Shown: positions 17,601-26,217 of the stretch, one piece after another | How the letters are laid out: every line of letters starts with the position of its first letter | Position numbering within the stretch: position 1 is the stretch's first letter | Assembly: GCA_028872955.1 (NCBI GenBank) | Contig: JAGWNX010000032.1 | Location: 1-37,648 of the forward strand | Length of the DNA: 37,648 nt | Source: Acidobacteriota bacterium | GTDB lineage: Bacteria; Acidobacteriota; Terriglobia; Terriglobales; Acidobacteriaceae | Reading direction: 5' to 3' | The notes under the pieces: generated by a model | What the model saw: only the letters and a program-made list of their open reading frames with translations | What the model was told of the DNA's origin: nothing | Databases searched by the model: none | Program-made: the position numbers and the translations under genes

Positions 17601-18434
17601 CTATGCCTTCCCGCCTCGTCGCTCTTCCATCTCGCGCACGCCGCCAGAGAGCACGGTGCGCACGGTTCCATCCTCGGTCCGCACGCGCAGAAAGCCTTGC
17701 GGGTCGAGTCCATCCGTCTGGCCAGTATAGCCGCCCATCTCGCTCACGCGAACCTGCTTGCCGTGCACCCAGCTGGAGGACGCCGCAAAGCGCTGCAGCA
17801 GCCCGGCCGACTCCGGCAGGCCATGCACCTCTCGCTCCAGGCGCTCAAACTCCTGTTGCAGCGCACGCAGCAGCGGTGGCAGCAGCAGCTCGCGCGAGAC
17901 TGGCTGCCCGCCAGCCAACCACAGCGAAGTTGCGCTCTCGGCGAGTTCGGCAGGGAAGCTGGTGTGATTCAGATTGATGCCGATGCCGACGACGGCGTAG
18001 CGCAGTGGTGTGGTGGCATCGGTGGCTGCGGCCGTCTCAACCAGTACGCCGCCGCACTTGCGACGGCCGACCAGCAGATCGTTTGGCCAGCGAATGTCGG
18101 TAGTCACGCCGAGAGTCTGCCTGATGGCGTGCTGTATGGCCAGGCCGGTGGCCAGCGCCAGCCACAGTGCGTTGCGCAGCGTGAGCTGTGGCCGCAGCAG
18201 CACACTGAGATAGAGACCATCGCCGGTTACAGAATGCCACGTATGGTTGCTGCGACCCCGCCCCGCGCTCTGTTCATCCGCCAGGTAGACGCAACCATCG
18301 GGTGCGCCTGCCTGCGCCTGCTGCAGAGCGTAGGTGTTGGTCGAGTCGATGCGCGCGAAGTGCTGCAGCTTGCCTGCAAAGCGCGTGCCCTGCAGGGCTG
18401 CCTCCACGGCTTCCAGGTCAAACGTAGCGGCCAC
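17601..18434 (-). CDS. birA: Biotin-[acetyl-CoA-carboxylase] ligase without DNA-binding domain
   Basis: A 277-residue enzyme that activates biotin to biotinyl-AMP and attaches it to the carrier protein of acetyl-CoA carboxylase. The start is GTG, and its GAGG ribosome site overlaps the nadC stop. There is no N-terminal winged helix, so it is a group I (monofunctional) ligase and probably not a repressor. Key motifs are IDSTNTYAL (29-37), SAGRGRSNHTW (56-66), corresponding to the GRGRxGR biotinyl-AMP loop but lacking the second GR, and IRWPNDLLV followed by KCGGVLVE. A small C-terminal SH3-like domain is at about 220-270. It sits between nadC and coaX, making a cofactor-synthesis trio. Confidence 0.94.
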   Translation of the reverse strand: MAATFDLEAVEAALQGTRFAGKLQHFARIDSTNTYALQQAQAGAPDGCVYLADEQSAGRGRSNHTWHSVTGDGLYLSVLLRPQLTLRNALWLALATGLAIQHAIRQTLGVTTDIRWPNDLLVGRRKCGGVLVETAAATDATTPLRYAVVGIGINLNHTSFPAELAESATSLWLAGGQPVSRELLLPPLLRALQQEFERLEREVHGLPESAGLLQRFAASSSWVHGKQVRVSEMGGYTGQTDGLDPQGFLRVRTEDGTVRTVLSGGVREMEERRGGKA

Positions 18435-18440
18435 GCTGCC

Positions 18441-19325
18441 TCAGTTCACCTCGGCGGTGATGCGCATCGCCAGGTCAGAGGCCACGGCAGAGTGCGTCAA
18501 CGCGCCGACCGAGATGTAGTCCACGCCCGTCAGAGCGTAGGAGCGCACGGTCTTCAGATTCATGTTGCCTGAGGCCTCAACCGGTACGCCGGGCAGGGCT
18601 GCGCGTATCTGCTTCACGGCCTTCCGCACCTGGGTCACCGTCATGTTATCCAGCAGGATGGACTCCGCTTTACCGGCAATCGCCTGGTCCAGCTCCTCTT
18701 GCGACCGCACCTCAACCTGCACAATCTGCCCGGCCTTGCGTCCTGCCATGGCATGCTCCAGCGCAGCGGGCAGGCCACCGCCCAGGGCAATGTGGTTGTT
18801 CTTGATCAGGATGCCGTCCTGCAGATCGAGCCGGTGGTTCTTGCCTCCACCACACACCACGGCGTACTTATCCAGCACGCGCAGTCCGGGGATCGTCTTG
18901 CGAGTGTCCAGGACGCGGGCACCCGTACCGGCAATGGCTTTGACGAATTCGTTGGTCAGCGTCGCAATGCCACACATGCGCTGCATCAGGTTCAGGATCA
19001 CGCGCTCGCAGCTGAGCAGTGCTGCCGCGTTGTGGCGAATGACGGCCAGCGGCTGGCCTTTCTTGACCCGCACACCGTCAAAGATCTCCGGATGGCTGAT
19101 GACCTCAAAGCGACCGACCGAGCCGCCGCCCATGCGCTCAAAGGCGTCCAGGATCACCGGCACGCAACCGACACCCGAGACTACGCAGGACTCCTTGGCC
19201 AGAATGGTGCCTGTCGCACGCAGTCTTGGGTCAATCGTCAGAGCCGTCGTGGTGTCCTTCGTGGCCTTGTCCTCGGCCAGCGCCGCTTCCAGAATGGTGC
19301 GAATCTTTTTGCTCTTCCAGTCCAT
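18441..19325 (-). CDS. nadC: Quinolinate phosphoribosyltransferase (decarboxylating)
   Basis: A 294-residue enzyme of de novo NAD synthesis that converts quinolinate and PRPP to nicotinate mononucleotide, CO2 and pyrophosphate. Recognisable blocks are AALAEDKATKDTTT at the N-terminus, CERVILNLMQRMCGIAT, LDTRKTIPGLRVLDKYAVVC, GGGKNHRLDLQDGILIKNNH and a C-terminal VEASGNMNL. The DTRKT and KNHR basic residues bind the substrate carboxylates and PRPP. It has the usual family length. It starts 33 bases after valS and ends 6 bases before birA. nadA and nadB are not in the window, so the pathway genes are split. Confidence 0.96.
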   Translation of the reverse strand: MDWKSKKIRTILEAALAEDKATKDTTTALTIDPRLRATGTILAKESCVVSGVGCVPVILDAFERMGGGSVGRFEVISHPEIFDGVRVKKGQPLAVIRHNAAALLSCERVILNLMQRMCGIATLTNEFVKAIAGTGARVLDTRKTIPGLRVLDKYAVVCGGGKNHRLDLQDGILIKNNHIALGGGLPAALEHAMAGRKAGQIVQVEVRSQEELDQAIAGKAESILLDNMTVTQVRKAVKQIRAALPGVPVEASGNMNLKTVRSYALTGVDYISVGALTHSAVASDLAMRITAEVN

Positions 19326-19358
19326 GCTTATTCCTGCACTTCCTTCTGTTCTCAGAGG

Positions 19359-22127
19359 TCAGAGGGTTGGCAGCGCGTCCATCGCCGCCCGAGTCTTGTC
19401 GTACAGCATCTTCGTCTCGGCAGACTGCTTGCGCAATCCCTCGATAATGTGAGCTGGCGCCTTGGCCATGAAGGCCTCGTTGCCCAGCTGCTTCTCTGCG
19501 GCAGCCAGACCCTTCTCCAGTTTGGCCAGCTCCTTGGTCAGCCGTTCCCGCTCGGCTGCAACGTCGATCTGCCGTTCGTAGACCACAGCGATGTCGAAAT
19601 GAGCGGTGCTGCGCGTACCTTCGCCGGTCAGAGCCGCGCTGGCATAGCTCACCTCGCTTACCCGGGCCAGGCGAGCCAGCAGCCCGGTGTTAGCCTGGGT
19701 CAGCGTCACTACGTCCTCTGCGCCGAAGATGCGCACCGGCACGGCTTCTTTCTCGGGGACGCCACTCTCTTTGCGTGCCGCGCGGATGGCGACGATCATC
19801 TGTTGCAACTGCTCCATCGCGGCCACGCTCGCCGGGTCGGCCGAGGCGTCGGCTGGCTGCGGATACCGCGTCAGTGCAATGGACTTCGCCGGTGCGGCCG
19901 GTGCGCCGCAGAGCGACCACAGCGCATGCCAAATCTCCTCGGTAATGAAGGGCATGAACGGGCTGAGCAGGCGCAGCGCAGCTTCCAGCACGGCCAGCAG
20001 CGTATGCAGCGCGCGGCCCGCGGCGGCCAGGTCGGCCCCCTCGCCAAACTCCAGCCGCAGCTTCACGATCTCGATGTACCAGTCGCACAGCTCGCCCCAG
20101 AAGAACTGATAGATCGCGTTGGCGGCCTCGTCGAAGCGGTAGTTGCCCAGCGCCTGCTCCACGGTACCGGCCGTCTGATGCAGTCGGGTCAGGATCCAGC
20201 GCGTCTCCAGCGGCTCATCCAGGCCAGCCTGCAGCGCCGCAGGCAGCGAGGCCAGGTGGATGGCAACTCCAGCCTCCTGCGCGCGCTGCGCCTGCATGAA
20301 GACGAAGCGCGCTGCGTTCCAGATCTTGTTGGCAAAGGCGCGGTAGCCGTCGGTGCGCTCTTCACTGAAGGCGATATCGGTACCGGGCGAGGCCATGCTG
20401 GCCAGCGTAAAGCGCACGGCGTCGGTGCCAAAGCGCTCGATCACGCTGATTGGGTCGATGACGTTGCCCTTGGTCTTGGACATCTTCTGCCGGTCGGCAT
20501 CCCGCACCAGGCCGTGGATATACACCTCGCGGAAGGGCACGGAGTCGGCCAGCGTGCGCGGCGAGCCATCGGCCATCGGCTCCTCCAGCATGAAGTGACA
20601 GCCGAGCATGATCATCCGTGCGACCCAGAAGAACAGAATGTCGAAGCCCGTCACCAGCAACTGCGTGGGATAGAGTCGGTCGCGATCAAGCGACTTCTCT
20701 GGCCAGCCGAAGACAGTGAAGGGCAACAGGCCGGAGGAGAACCAGGTGTCCAGCACATCGGTCTCCTGCGAGATGGCAGTGCTGCCGCAGGCTGCGCAGG
20801 CCGCAGGTGTCTCGCGTGCAACCGTCAGCTGGCCGCAGGCGCAGTGCCACGCCGGAATCCGGTGTCCCCACCAGAGCTGGCGCGAGATGCACCAGTCGTG
20901 GATGTTATGCATCCACTCGTCGTAGGTCTTGCGGTACTGGTCCGGCGTAAAGCGAATATGTCCTTCTTCGACCGCGCGAATGGCCTTCTCTGCGAGCGGC
21001 TCGATCTTGAGGAACCACTGCATGGAGAGCCGCGGCTCAATCACCACGCCGGTGCGTTGGCTGGTGCCAATGGAGAGCGTGTGATCCTTCACCTCCACCA
21101 GCAGGTCCAGCGCCTTCAGGTCCTCCAGAATACGTTCGCGGGCGGTGTAGCGCTCCAGGCCATGGTACGCAGAGCCCGGCAGGGCGACGTGCGCCGATTC
21201 GTCCAGGATGCTGAGGCTGGGCAACTGGTGGCGCTGGCCGATGCCGAAGTCGTTGGGATCGTGCGCCGGTGTCACCTTCACCGCACCGGTGCCAAACTCC
21301 GGCTTTGCCCAGTCGTCGGTGACGATCGGGATCTCGCGGTCTGGGCCACCGTGCACACCACTCAGCGGCAAACGCACGCGCTTGCCATGCAGGGCCGTGT
21401 AGCGCTCATCGGCAGGATTCACGCAGACGGCGGTATCGCCCAGCATGGTCTCTGGTCGCGTGGTGGCTACGATGATGGAGCCGCTGCCATCGGCCAGCGG
21501 ATAGCGGATGTGGTAGATCTTGCCGGCGCGCTCTTCATGCACCACCTCCAGGTCGCTCACAGCCGTCTTCGCGCTGGGGTCCCAGTTGACGATGTACGCT
21601 CCCCGGTAGATGAGCCCCTGCTCGTAGAGGCGGACAAAGGCCTCTTTGACGGCACGGCTCAGCCGCTCGTCCATGGTGAAGTACTCGCGGCTCCAGTCCA
21701 CGCTGGCGCCCAGGCGCTTCATCTGGTCCAGAATGGCGCCGCCGTACAGCTCCTTCCACTGCCACACGCGCTGTTCAAAGGCCACCCGGCCCAGGCTCTC
21801 GCGGCTGGTGCCCTCGCTGGCCAGCTGGCGCTCCACCATCATCTGGGTTGCGATACCGGCGTGGTCTGTGCCGGGCACCCAAACCGTCAGGTCGCCGCGC
21901 ATACGGTGCCAGCGGGTCAGGATGTCCATCTCCGTATGGTTGAGCATGTGGCCCATGTGCAGGCGGCCGGTCACGTTGGGCGGCGGCAGCAGCTCGGTAA
22001 AGCTGGCGGAGCTGGCGTGCGCGGCCGAGTCGGCAGCAACGTCAAACAGTCGCTCGCGGACCCAGGTGTCCGCCCAGCGTTCTTCAATCTCAGAGGGGTC
22101 GTAGGCTTTCGGCAGTTCGTGGCTCAT
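19359..22127 (-). CDS. valS: Valyl-tRNA synthetase
   Basis: A 922-residue class I synthetase that charges tRNA-Val. I placed the start at the ATG near 22127 (MSHELPKAYDPSEIEERW), which matches the usual N-terminus; the open frame continues to a TTG at 22205 but that stretch overlaps a terminator. Motifs: PPPNVTGRLHMGHML, with the HIGH-type signature HMGH at 57-60; the editing (CP1) domain at about 195-345; a zinc-binding CACG...CAACG insertion; KMSKTKGN near residue 550 (canonical KMSKS with T for S); and a C-terminal coiled coil (AERERLTKELAKLEKG). It heads a run of seven genes to comEC. The 80-base leader shows no T-box-like structure. An AAAGAG element serves as a weak ribosome site. Confidence 0.96.
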   Translation of the reverse strand: MSHELPKAYDPSEIEERWADTWVRERLFDVAADSAAHASSASFTELLPPPNVTGRLHMGHMLNHTEMDILTRWHRMRGDLTVWVPGTDHAGIATQMMVERQLASEGTSRESLGRVAFEQRVWQWKELYGGAILDQMKRLGASVDWSREYFTMDERLSRAVKEAFVRLYEQGLIYRGAYIVNWDPSAKTAVSDLEVVHEERAGKIYHIRYPLADGSGSIIVATTRPETMLGDTAVCVNPADERYTALHGKRVRLPLSGVHGGPDREIPIVTDDWAKPEFGTGAVKVTPAHDPNDFGIGQRHQLPSLSILDESAHVALPGSAYHGLERYTARERILEDLKALDLLVEVKDHTLSIGTSQRTGVVIEPRLSMQWFLKIEPLAEKAIRAVEEGHIRFTPDQYRKTYDEWMHNIHDWCISRQLWWGHRIPAWHCACGQLTVARETPAACAACGSTAISQETDVLDTWFSSGLLPFTVFGWPEKSLDRDRLYPTQLLVTGFDILFFWVARMIMLGCHFMLEEPMADGSPRTLADSVPFREVYIHGLVRDADRQKMSKTKGNVIDPISVIERFGTDAVRFTLASMASPGTDIAFSEERTDGYRAFANKIWNAARFVFMQAQRAQEAGVAIHLASLPAALQAGLDEPLETRWILTRLHQTAGTVEQALGNYRFDEAANAIYQFFWGELCDWYIEIVKLRLEFGEGADLAAAGRALHTLLAVLEAALRLLSPFMPFITEEIWHALWSLCGAPAAPAKSIALTRYPQPADASADPASVAAMEQLQQMIVAIRAARKESGVPEKEAVPVRIFGAEDVVTLTQANTGLLARLARVSEVSYASAALTGEGTRSTAHFDIAVVYERQIDVAAERERLTKELAKLEKGLAAAEKQLGNEAFMAKAPAHIIEGLRKQSAETKMLYDKTRAAMDALPTL

Positions 22128-22210
22128 GGAATTCTCTTTAAGGGTAGCATCGGCAGCGCGGGAAGCGTGACGGACGTGGTTGGGCGAGCGGGGCCTCTTT
22201 GGCAACAGAA

Positions 22211-22234
22211 AAGGTGCGGACGCATCCGCACCTT
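22211..22234 (-). terminator. Rho-independent terminator after the BamD-like gene
   Basis: A perfect 10-bp stem, AAGGTGCGGA at 22211-22220 and TCCGCACCTT at 22225-22234, with a 4-base loop. On the minus strand it is followed by a T-rich run (TTTTCTGTT when the end of the stem is included). It lies 23 bases beyond the BamD-like stop and just before valS, so it separates the two minus-strand transcription units. Confidence 0.82.
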
Positions 22235-22257
22235 CTCCGCTGGAAGTGGGCCCAGGG

Positions 22258-24018
22258 TTAGAACGGGTTCAGCTTGTCTAGCCCCTTCTTCTTCTTGTGC
22301 TTGCTGGAGCTCTCATCGCCCTTGTCAAACTCTGGCTTCGCCTTCTTGCCATCGGCAGCAGGAGTTTGTGCGGCGGGCTGCGTGCCGGGCTTGATGTCGT
22401 TGATCTGGTCAGGCGCAGCGGCAGGCTTCTCCACAGCCGGCAGCGGCGTTGCGTCCACCGGGCCAACGGCCTTCAGTCCGCCGTTGTCCGGCACGGCGGT
22501 CGTGTTCGCCCCGGGCGTCAACACCTCCACGCCCACCGAGTTCTGCCCGCCGGACGCATCCGCCGGCGCAGCCGTGGTCATGGTGCTGGTGTTGCCGGAG
22601 TCACCCGCGCCAGCAGCTGGAATCTCCTGCAGGGCAAGCGGTGCAGCCGGAGTCGCCGGCGCAGGCGTGCTGGTGGTGTCCGAAGCAGCGGGCGCCGCTG
22701 CTTCGCTTGTTGTGGCAGGTACCGGCTTGGCGTTGGGGTTCAACGCGTTGGTAAAGTCGGCAACAATCTGCTTGGTTACCTCAGGGGCAAAGGTGCTCTT
22801 CGGATCTGTCAGCGTCGGCTCACCAATGCGTGCCGCAGCCACAACGTCCGGGCGATGCAGGAAGAGCAGCGTGGCGCGGTCCTGAATGCGGTACTGGCGG
22901 CGGCTGTTCTCCAGCGCCGTGCTGGCCTCAATCTGCTCCTTGGTCGGGGCCGGGATGGGAACGCCAAGCTCTTCGAGGCGCTCGCGGGCATCCTCAACGT
23001 GGGGCGAGGCGGCGTGCTCCAGCACCACCTGCCGGTAGGCATCCGCGGCCTGGTCGTCGTAGGTCTTTTCCAGGCGCGCCTTGGCTGCTTCGGGCAGTTG
23101 CTTCAGCGCGCGCACGTACTTGGCCTCAGCCTCATACGCATCCCCCAGGCCAACCAGCACGTCGTCCAGGTGGCTGTAGAGCGGATAGCTGTCCACCACC
23201 GTCTTGTAGCGAGCAATAGTCGCCGGCCAGTTGTTGTGCGTGGAGTAGAAGGCGCCGATCTCGGCCTCGCGCGTGGCCATGACCTCCTGCACTTCGCGCA
23301 GGCGCTGCTTGGCATCCGGCACCAGCACGGAGTCCGGATAGTCCGTCAGCATGCGCCGGTACTCTTCTTCCGCGTGCTTGGCCTTGCTGTAGTCGCGGTC
23401 CGGCTTATCCATCTGGCGGAAGTAGATATCGCCGATGCGCATCTGGGCCTCAGCGGCCTCCGGCGCATTGGGGAAGAAGACGCGGAAGTCGGCGTACTCG
23501 CTCTCAGCCTGGGTCAGGGCAGCCGTGCCGCCCTCCTTGTACCAGCTGTCTGCAATGGCCAGCTTGGCCTGCATCTGGTACTGCGAGTCGGGGTAGGTGT
23601 TCAGCAGGGTCTGCAGGTCCAGACGCGCCACGTCAAAGTGGCCCTTCTTCATCGCGTCCTGTGCCTTATCGAAGAGCTGCTTATCTGGCAGCTTGGAGTC
23701 CAGGCCCTCCAGCGAGACGGTCTTGCGGGACTTCTTCTCCGCCTTCTTGGTGTCTCGGCTCTGCACGACCTTCGCCTTCTCGGCCTTGGCCTCATCCTGC
23801 TTGGCGACCTTGGCGTCCCGCTTCTCCTTCTTGCTCTGCTTTTCGCGCTTCTGCTGGCCCATGGTGGGCGCAGAGACGGTGCCGGACGCTACCGGTGCTG
23901 TTGGTGCATCCCCGGCTGCCTGGGCCCATGCCCCTGCAGACCCGGCCGCCAGTCCTGCTACCAGCGTCGCTGCCAGGGCAGCCGCCCTCAGATTCGGAAA
24001 GAAAGAACGCTCACTCAT
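22258..24018 (-). CDS. BamD/YfiO-like TPR protein, outer-membrane assembly
   Basis: A 586-residue exported protein. Residues 1-33 are a signal peptide ending GAWAQ. A very basic Lys/Glu/Arg-rich region (about 54-100) follows, then TPR-like repeats at ~110-340: LFDKAQDAMKKGHFDVARLD, TYPDSQYQMQAKLAIADSWY and MRIGDIYFRQMDKPDRDYSK. These match BamD, the periplasmic TPR lipoprotein of the BAM complex that inserts outer-membrane barrels. The C-terminal ~190 residues are Pro/Ala/Thr-rich and end in a lysine-rich tail (HKKKKGLDKLNPF). Unlike classical BamD there is no lipobox cysteine at the signal-peptide end, and the protein is more than twice the usual ~245 residues. A TAAAAT box at 24072-24077 could be a promoter element. 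A terminator follows. The BamD assignment is likely but not certain. Confidence 0.72.
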   Translation of the reverse strand: MSERSFFPNLRAAALAATLVAGLAAGSAGAWAQAAGDAPTAPVASGTVSAPTMGQQKREKQSKKEKRDAKVAKQDEAKAEKAKVVQSRDTKKAEKKSRKTVSLEGLDSKLPDKQLFDKAQDAMKKGHFDVARLDLQTLLNTYPDSQYQMQAKLAIADSWYKEGGTAALTQAESEYADFRVFFPNAPEAAEAQMRIGDIYFRQMDKPDRDYSKAKHAEEEYRRMLTDYPDSVLVPDAKQRLREVQEVMATREAEIGAFYSTHNNWPATIARYKTVVDSYPLYSHLDDVLVGLGDAYEAEAKYVRALKQLPEAAKARLEKTYDDQAADAYRQVVLEHAASPHVEDARERLEELGVPIPAPTKEQIEASTALENSRRQYRIQDRATLLFLHRPDVVAAARIGEPTLTDPKSTFAPEVTKQIVADFTNALNPNAKPVPATTSEAAAPAASDTTSTPAPATPAAPLALQEIPAAGAGDSGNTSTMTTAAPADASGGQNSVGVEVLTPGANTTAVPDNGGLKAVGPVDATPLPAVEKPAAAPDQINDIKPGTQPAAQTPAADGKKAKPEFDKGDESSSKHKKKKGLDKLNPF

Positions 24019-24157
24019 GAAAGCCCAGAACCTCGTTGCGGCTGCCGCGTCAGGCGACAGCGCTTCCTCTCATTTTACCTGTGTGGATCGTCCAGCGGCG
24101 GTGCGTCGGCGGCTTCTTTTTGTCCGCAGCGGCGGTCGCAGCGCTATGTCTCTGGGG

Positions 24158-24847
24158 CTACTCGGCTTCGGCGGCCAGCATCTCGGCCTCTGCCGCCCTG
24201 GCCAGGCGCAAAAACTCGGTGGCGTTTGCCTGGGTACGGCCGGGCTGAAAGATCGCCGAGCCCGCCACCAGCATGTCCGCGCCTGCCTTCACGACGGAGG
24301 CGACGGTGTCCTCGGCCACGCCGCCGTCCACCTCGATGCGGAAGTTCAACCCCATCTCGTGACGAATCTCGCGCAGGTAGGCAATCTTCTCCAGCGCAAG
24401 CGGCAGGAACTGCTGGCCGCCAAATCCCGGGTTCACACTCATGATCAGCACATGGTGCACCATCGGCAGCACCTCAATCAGCGAGTCCACCGGTGTGGCC
24501 GGGTTGAGGACGACGGCCGGCAGCACGTCATGCTGCGCGATCAGTTGCAGCGTCCGGTGCAGGTGGCGGCAGACCTCCTGATGGACGCTGATCATGTTGG
24601 CCCCGGCTGCGGCAAACGCCGGAATGTAGGCATCCGGGTTCTCGATCATCAGGTGGCAGTCCAGAGGGAGCTGCGTGGTTGGCCGAATGGCCTTGACCAC
24701 CGGCGGGCCGAAGGTGATGTTCGGCACAAAGTGGCCATCCATCACGTCCACATGCACCATCGTTCCGCCGCCACGCTCGGCGGCAGCAATCTCCTCGGCC
24801 AGATGGGCGAAGTCTGCTGCCAGGATCGAAAACGCAAGCTCAACCAT
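24158..24847 (-). CDS. rpe: Ribulose-phosphate 3-epimerase
   Basis: A 229-residue TIM-barrel enzyme that interconverts ribulose 5-phosphate and xylulose 5-phosphate in the pentose phosphate pathway. Signature blocks are FSILAADFAHL (N-terminal S-x-L-x-A-D), VDVMDGHFVPNITFGP with catalytic Asp and metal-binding His, LDCHLMIENPD, IMSVNPGFGGQQF, and IEVDGGV followed by ADMLVAGSAIF, the phosphate-binding loop. Normal length. It starts 21 bases after the UvrC-like gene. The start lacks a clear Shine-Dalgarno, and a TAGACT box ends 6 bases before the ATG. A 139-base gap without a gene separates it from the BamD-like gene. Confidence 0.95.
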   Translation of the reverse strand: MVELAFSILAADFAHLAEEIAAAERGGGTMVHVDVMDGHFVPNITFGPPVVKAIRPTTQLPLDCHLMIENPDAYIPAFAAAGANMISVHQEVCRHLHRTLQLIAQHDVLPAVVLNPATPVDSLIEVLPMVHHVLIMSVNPGFGGQQFLPLALEKIAYLREIRHEMGLNFRIEVDGGVAEDTVASVVKAGADMLVAGSAIFQPGRTQANATEFLRLARAAEAEMLAAEAE

Positions 24848-24868
24848 AGCTCAAGTCTACCAGCAGCA

Positions 24869-26191
24869 CTACACCGGGGACTGCGCCACGGGCGTGGTTT
24901 GCCCCTCTCCGTCTTGGGGCTCGGTCGCTGGCCTTCCGTTGCCCAGCGCCGCGCGCGCCGCAGCACGCAGCACGCGCCGCACCGGCCAGCCGCCGTCCGG
25001 CCGTGGCAGCACCACCTCGCCCGTCCGCTGCTTCTCTGGCCGGAAGTACCAGCGCCGCAGCAGCGCCAGGGCATCGCTGCGCTCGGCCAACTCCACAGGG
25101 CCATGGTGCGCCTGTTCCTGCAACCCGGCGAGCAGCGAGGTGGCCTTTGCCTCCGGGGTCTCATCGGCCAGGTCGCTACCCGGCTGGCCCGCAGCCTGCG
25201 CCTCGGGCACGGGTGCCAGCAGCAGCGGCTGGGCAAACAGGCTGCTGCCTGCCTCCGCCTGCTCCCGCACGGCTCGCACCCCCAGGGTGGAGAGCCGCGC
25301 CGGCCCCACCAGGCGACCCTGCTCCAACAGAAAGATCGCCGCTTCAGGTGCCTGCGCGTGGGCCGCTGCCTGCACCACCAGCGCGCGCACCCTGGTCAGC
25401 GGAGCCACCAACTCGTCCAGAGACGCGGCGGCTGCCTTCGTCTTCAGCCACTGTGCGTGCAAGGACGCGGCACGTTCGAACTCCATCGCCTCAGAGGCCG
25501 CCTCGCGCTCGCGCTCCAGTTGCTCCAGCAGGCTGGCTCCCCGCGACTCAAGAAACGCCAGCACCCTGGCGGACTCCTCCGCATAGCGTGTCGCAGTGCA
25601 GGCGGCTTTACAGGGCTCCAGACAACGCTTCATCTCGCCGTAGACGCAGCCGGGGTGCTCCGGGAAGGGGGCCAGCTCCTCGTGGCAGCGGCGCAGCAGG
25701 AACAGATCCAGCACAGCATCGCAGGCGCGTTCCGCGGCGGCGCGCGAGGGGAAGGGGCCGAAGCTCTCCTGCAGTCCGCGACGGCTGAGCCGGTTGGTGA
25801 CGTACAGGCGGGGGAAGGCGTTCTCCAGCGTCAGACGCAGGCAGTACGGCGTGCGCAGCTTCAGCCGGCGGCGAGCCTCTGCGGGGCCAAACACCGCCCG
25901 GGTGGCCTGATACAACAGCAGCCCGGCCTCAAACTCCGAGCCGACCACGGTGTAGCTGATCTGCACGACCTTATCGCGAAGATTCAGGCGCCGAGTCTGA
26001 CCTGCGGAGGGCTGCAGCAGGCGTCGCATGCGACGGCGCATGTCGGTGGTCTGGGTCAGGTAGGGCGCGTCTGTGGCGCGCGCGCCATACAAGGCAAACA
26101 CACCTGCAGCGGCGGGCACCGTGCGCAACAGCGCATCGGCCTCTTCCGGCCGAAAGGCTGTCGTTACGGCAAACTGGAAGTGCTCCGGCAC
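24869..26191 (-). CDS. UvrC-like protein lacking the RNase H nuclease domain
   Basis: A 440-residue relative of excinuclease subunit C. The N-terminus (about 27-60) aligns with the GIY-YIG nuclease: GVFALY, then PYLTQTTDMRRRMRRLL where UvrC has YVGKAxxLRxR. The conserved metal-binding Glu of the LLLE-type helix appears replaced (AGLLLYQ, Y94). C169, C182, C190 and C194 reproduce the spacing of the UvrC [4Fe-4S] ligands (13, 8, 4 here; 12, 8, 4 in E. coli). A UVR-like segment follows at ~225-250 (EREAASEAMEFERAASLHAQW). The second half has none of the endonuclease V/RNase H-like domain or tandem HhH of the ~600-residue UvrC. The GTG start has no Shine-Dalgarno; TACAAT ends 6 bases upstream. 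It is likely a paralogue with a changed role, not the repair UvrC. Confidence 0.75.
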   Translation of the reverse strand: MPEHFQFAVTTAFRPEEADALLRTVPAAAGVFALYGARATDAPYLTQTTDMRRRMRRLLQPSAGQTRRLNLRDKVVQISYTVVGSEFEAGLLLYQATRAVFGPAEARRRLKLRTPYCLRLTLENAFPRLYVTNRLSRRGLQESFGPFPSRAAAERACDAVLDLFLLRRCHEELAPFPEHPGCVYGEMKRCLEPCKAACTATRYAEESARVLAFLESRGASLLEQLEREREAASEAMEFERAASLHAQWLKTKAAAASLDELVAPLTRVRALVVQAAAHAQAPEAAIFLLEQGRLVGPARLSTLGVRAVREQAEAGSSLFAQPLLLAPVPEAQAAGQPGSDLADETPEAKATSLLAGLQEQAHHGPVELAERSDALALLRRWYFRPEKQRTGEVVLPRPDGGWPVRRVLRAAARAALGNGRPATEPQDGEGQTTPVAQSPV

Positions 26192-26217
26192 CGCTTGATT
26201 GTACTCAGTGGCCGGGG

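Noticed and set aside
22128-22205. TTG-started 26-residue extension of valS
   Set aside because: It starts at the edge of the upstream terminator and has no resemblance to known ValRS N-termini; the internal ATG fits the family start.
18699-22394. A long open plus-strand frame (over 1200 codons) across nadC, valS and the end of the BamD-like gene
   Set aside because: It is antisense to clear, motif-bearing genes and its translation shows no domain; GC-rich coding DNA commonly leaves such mirror frames open.
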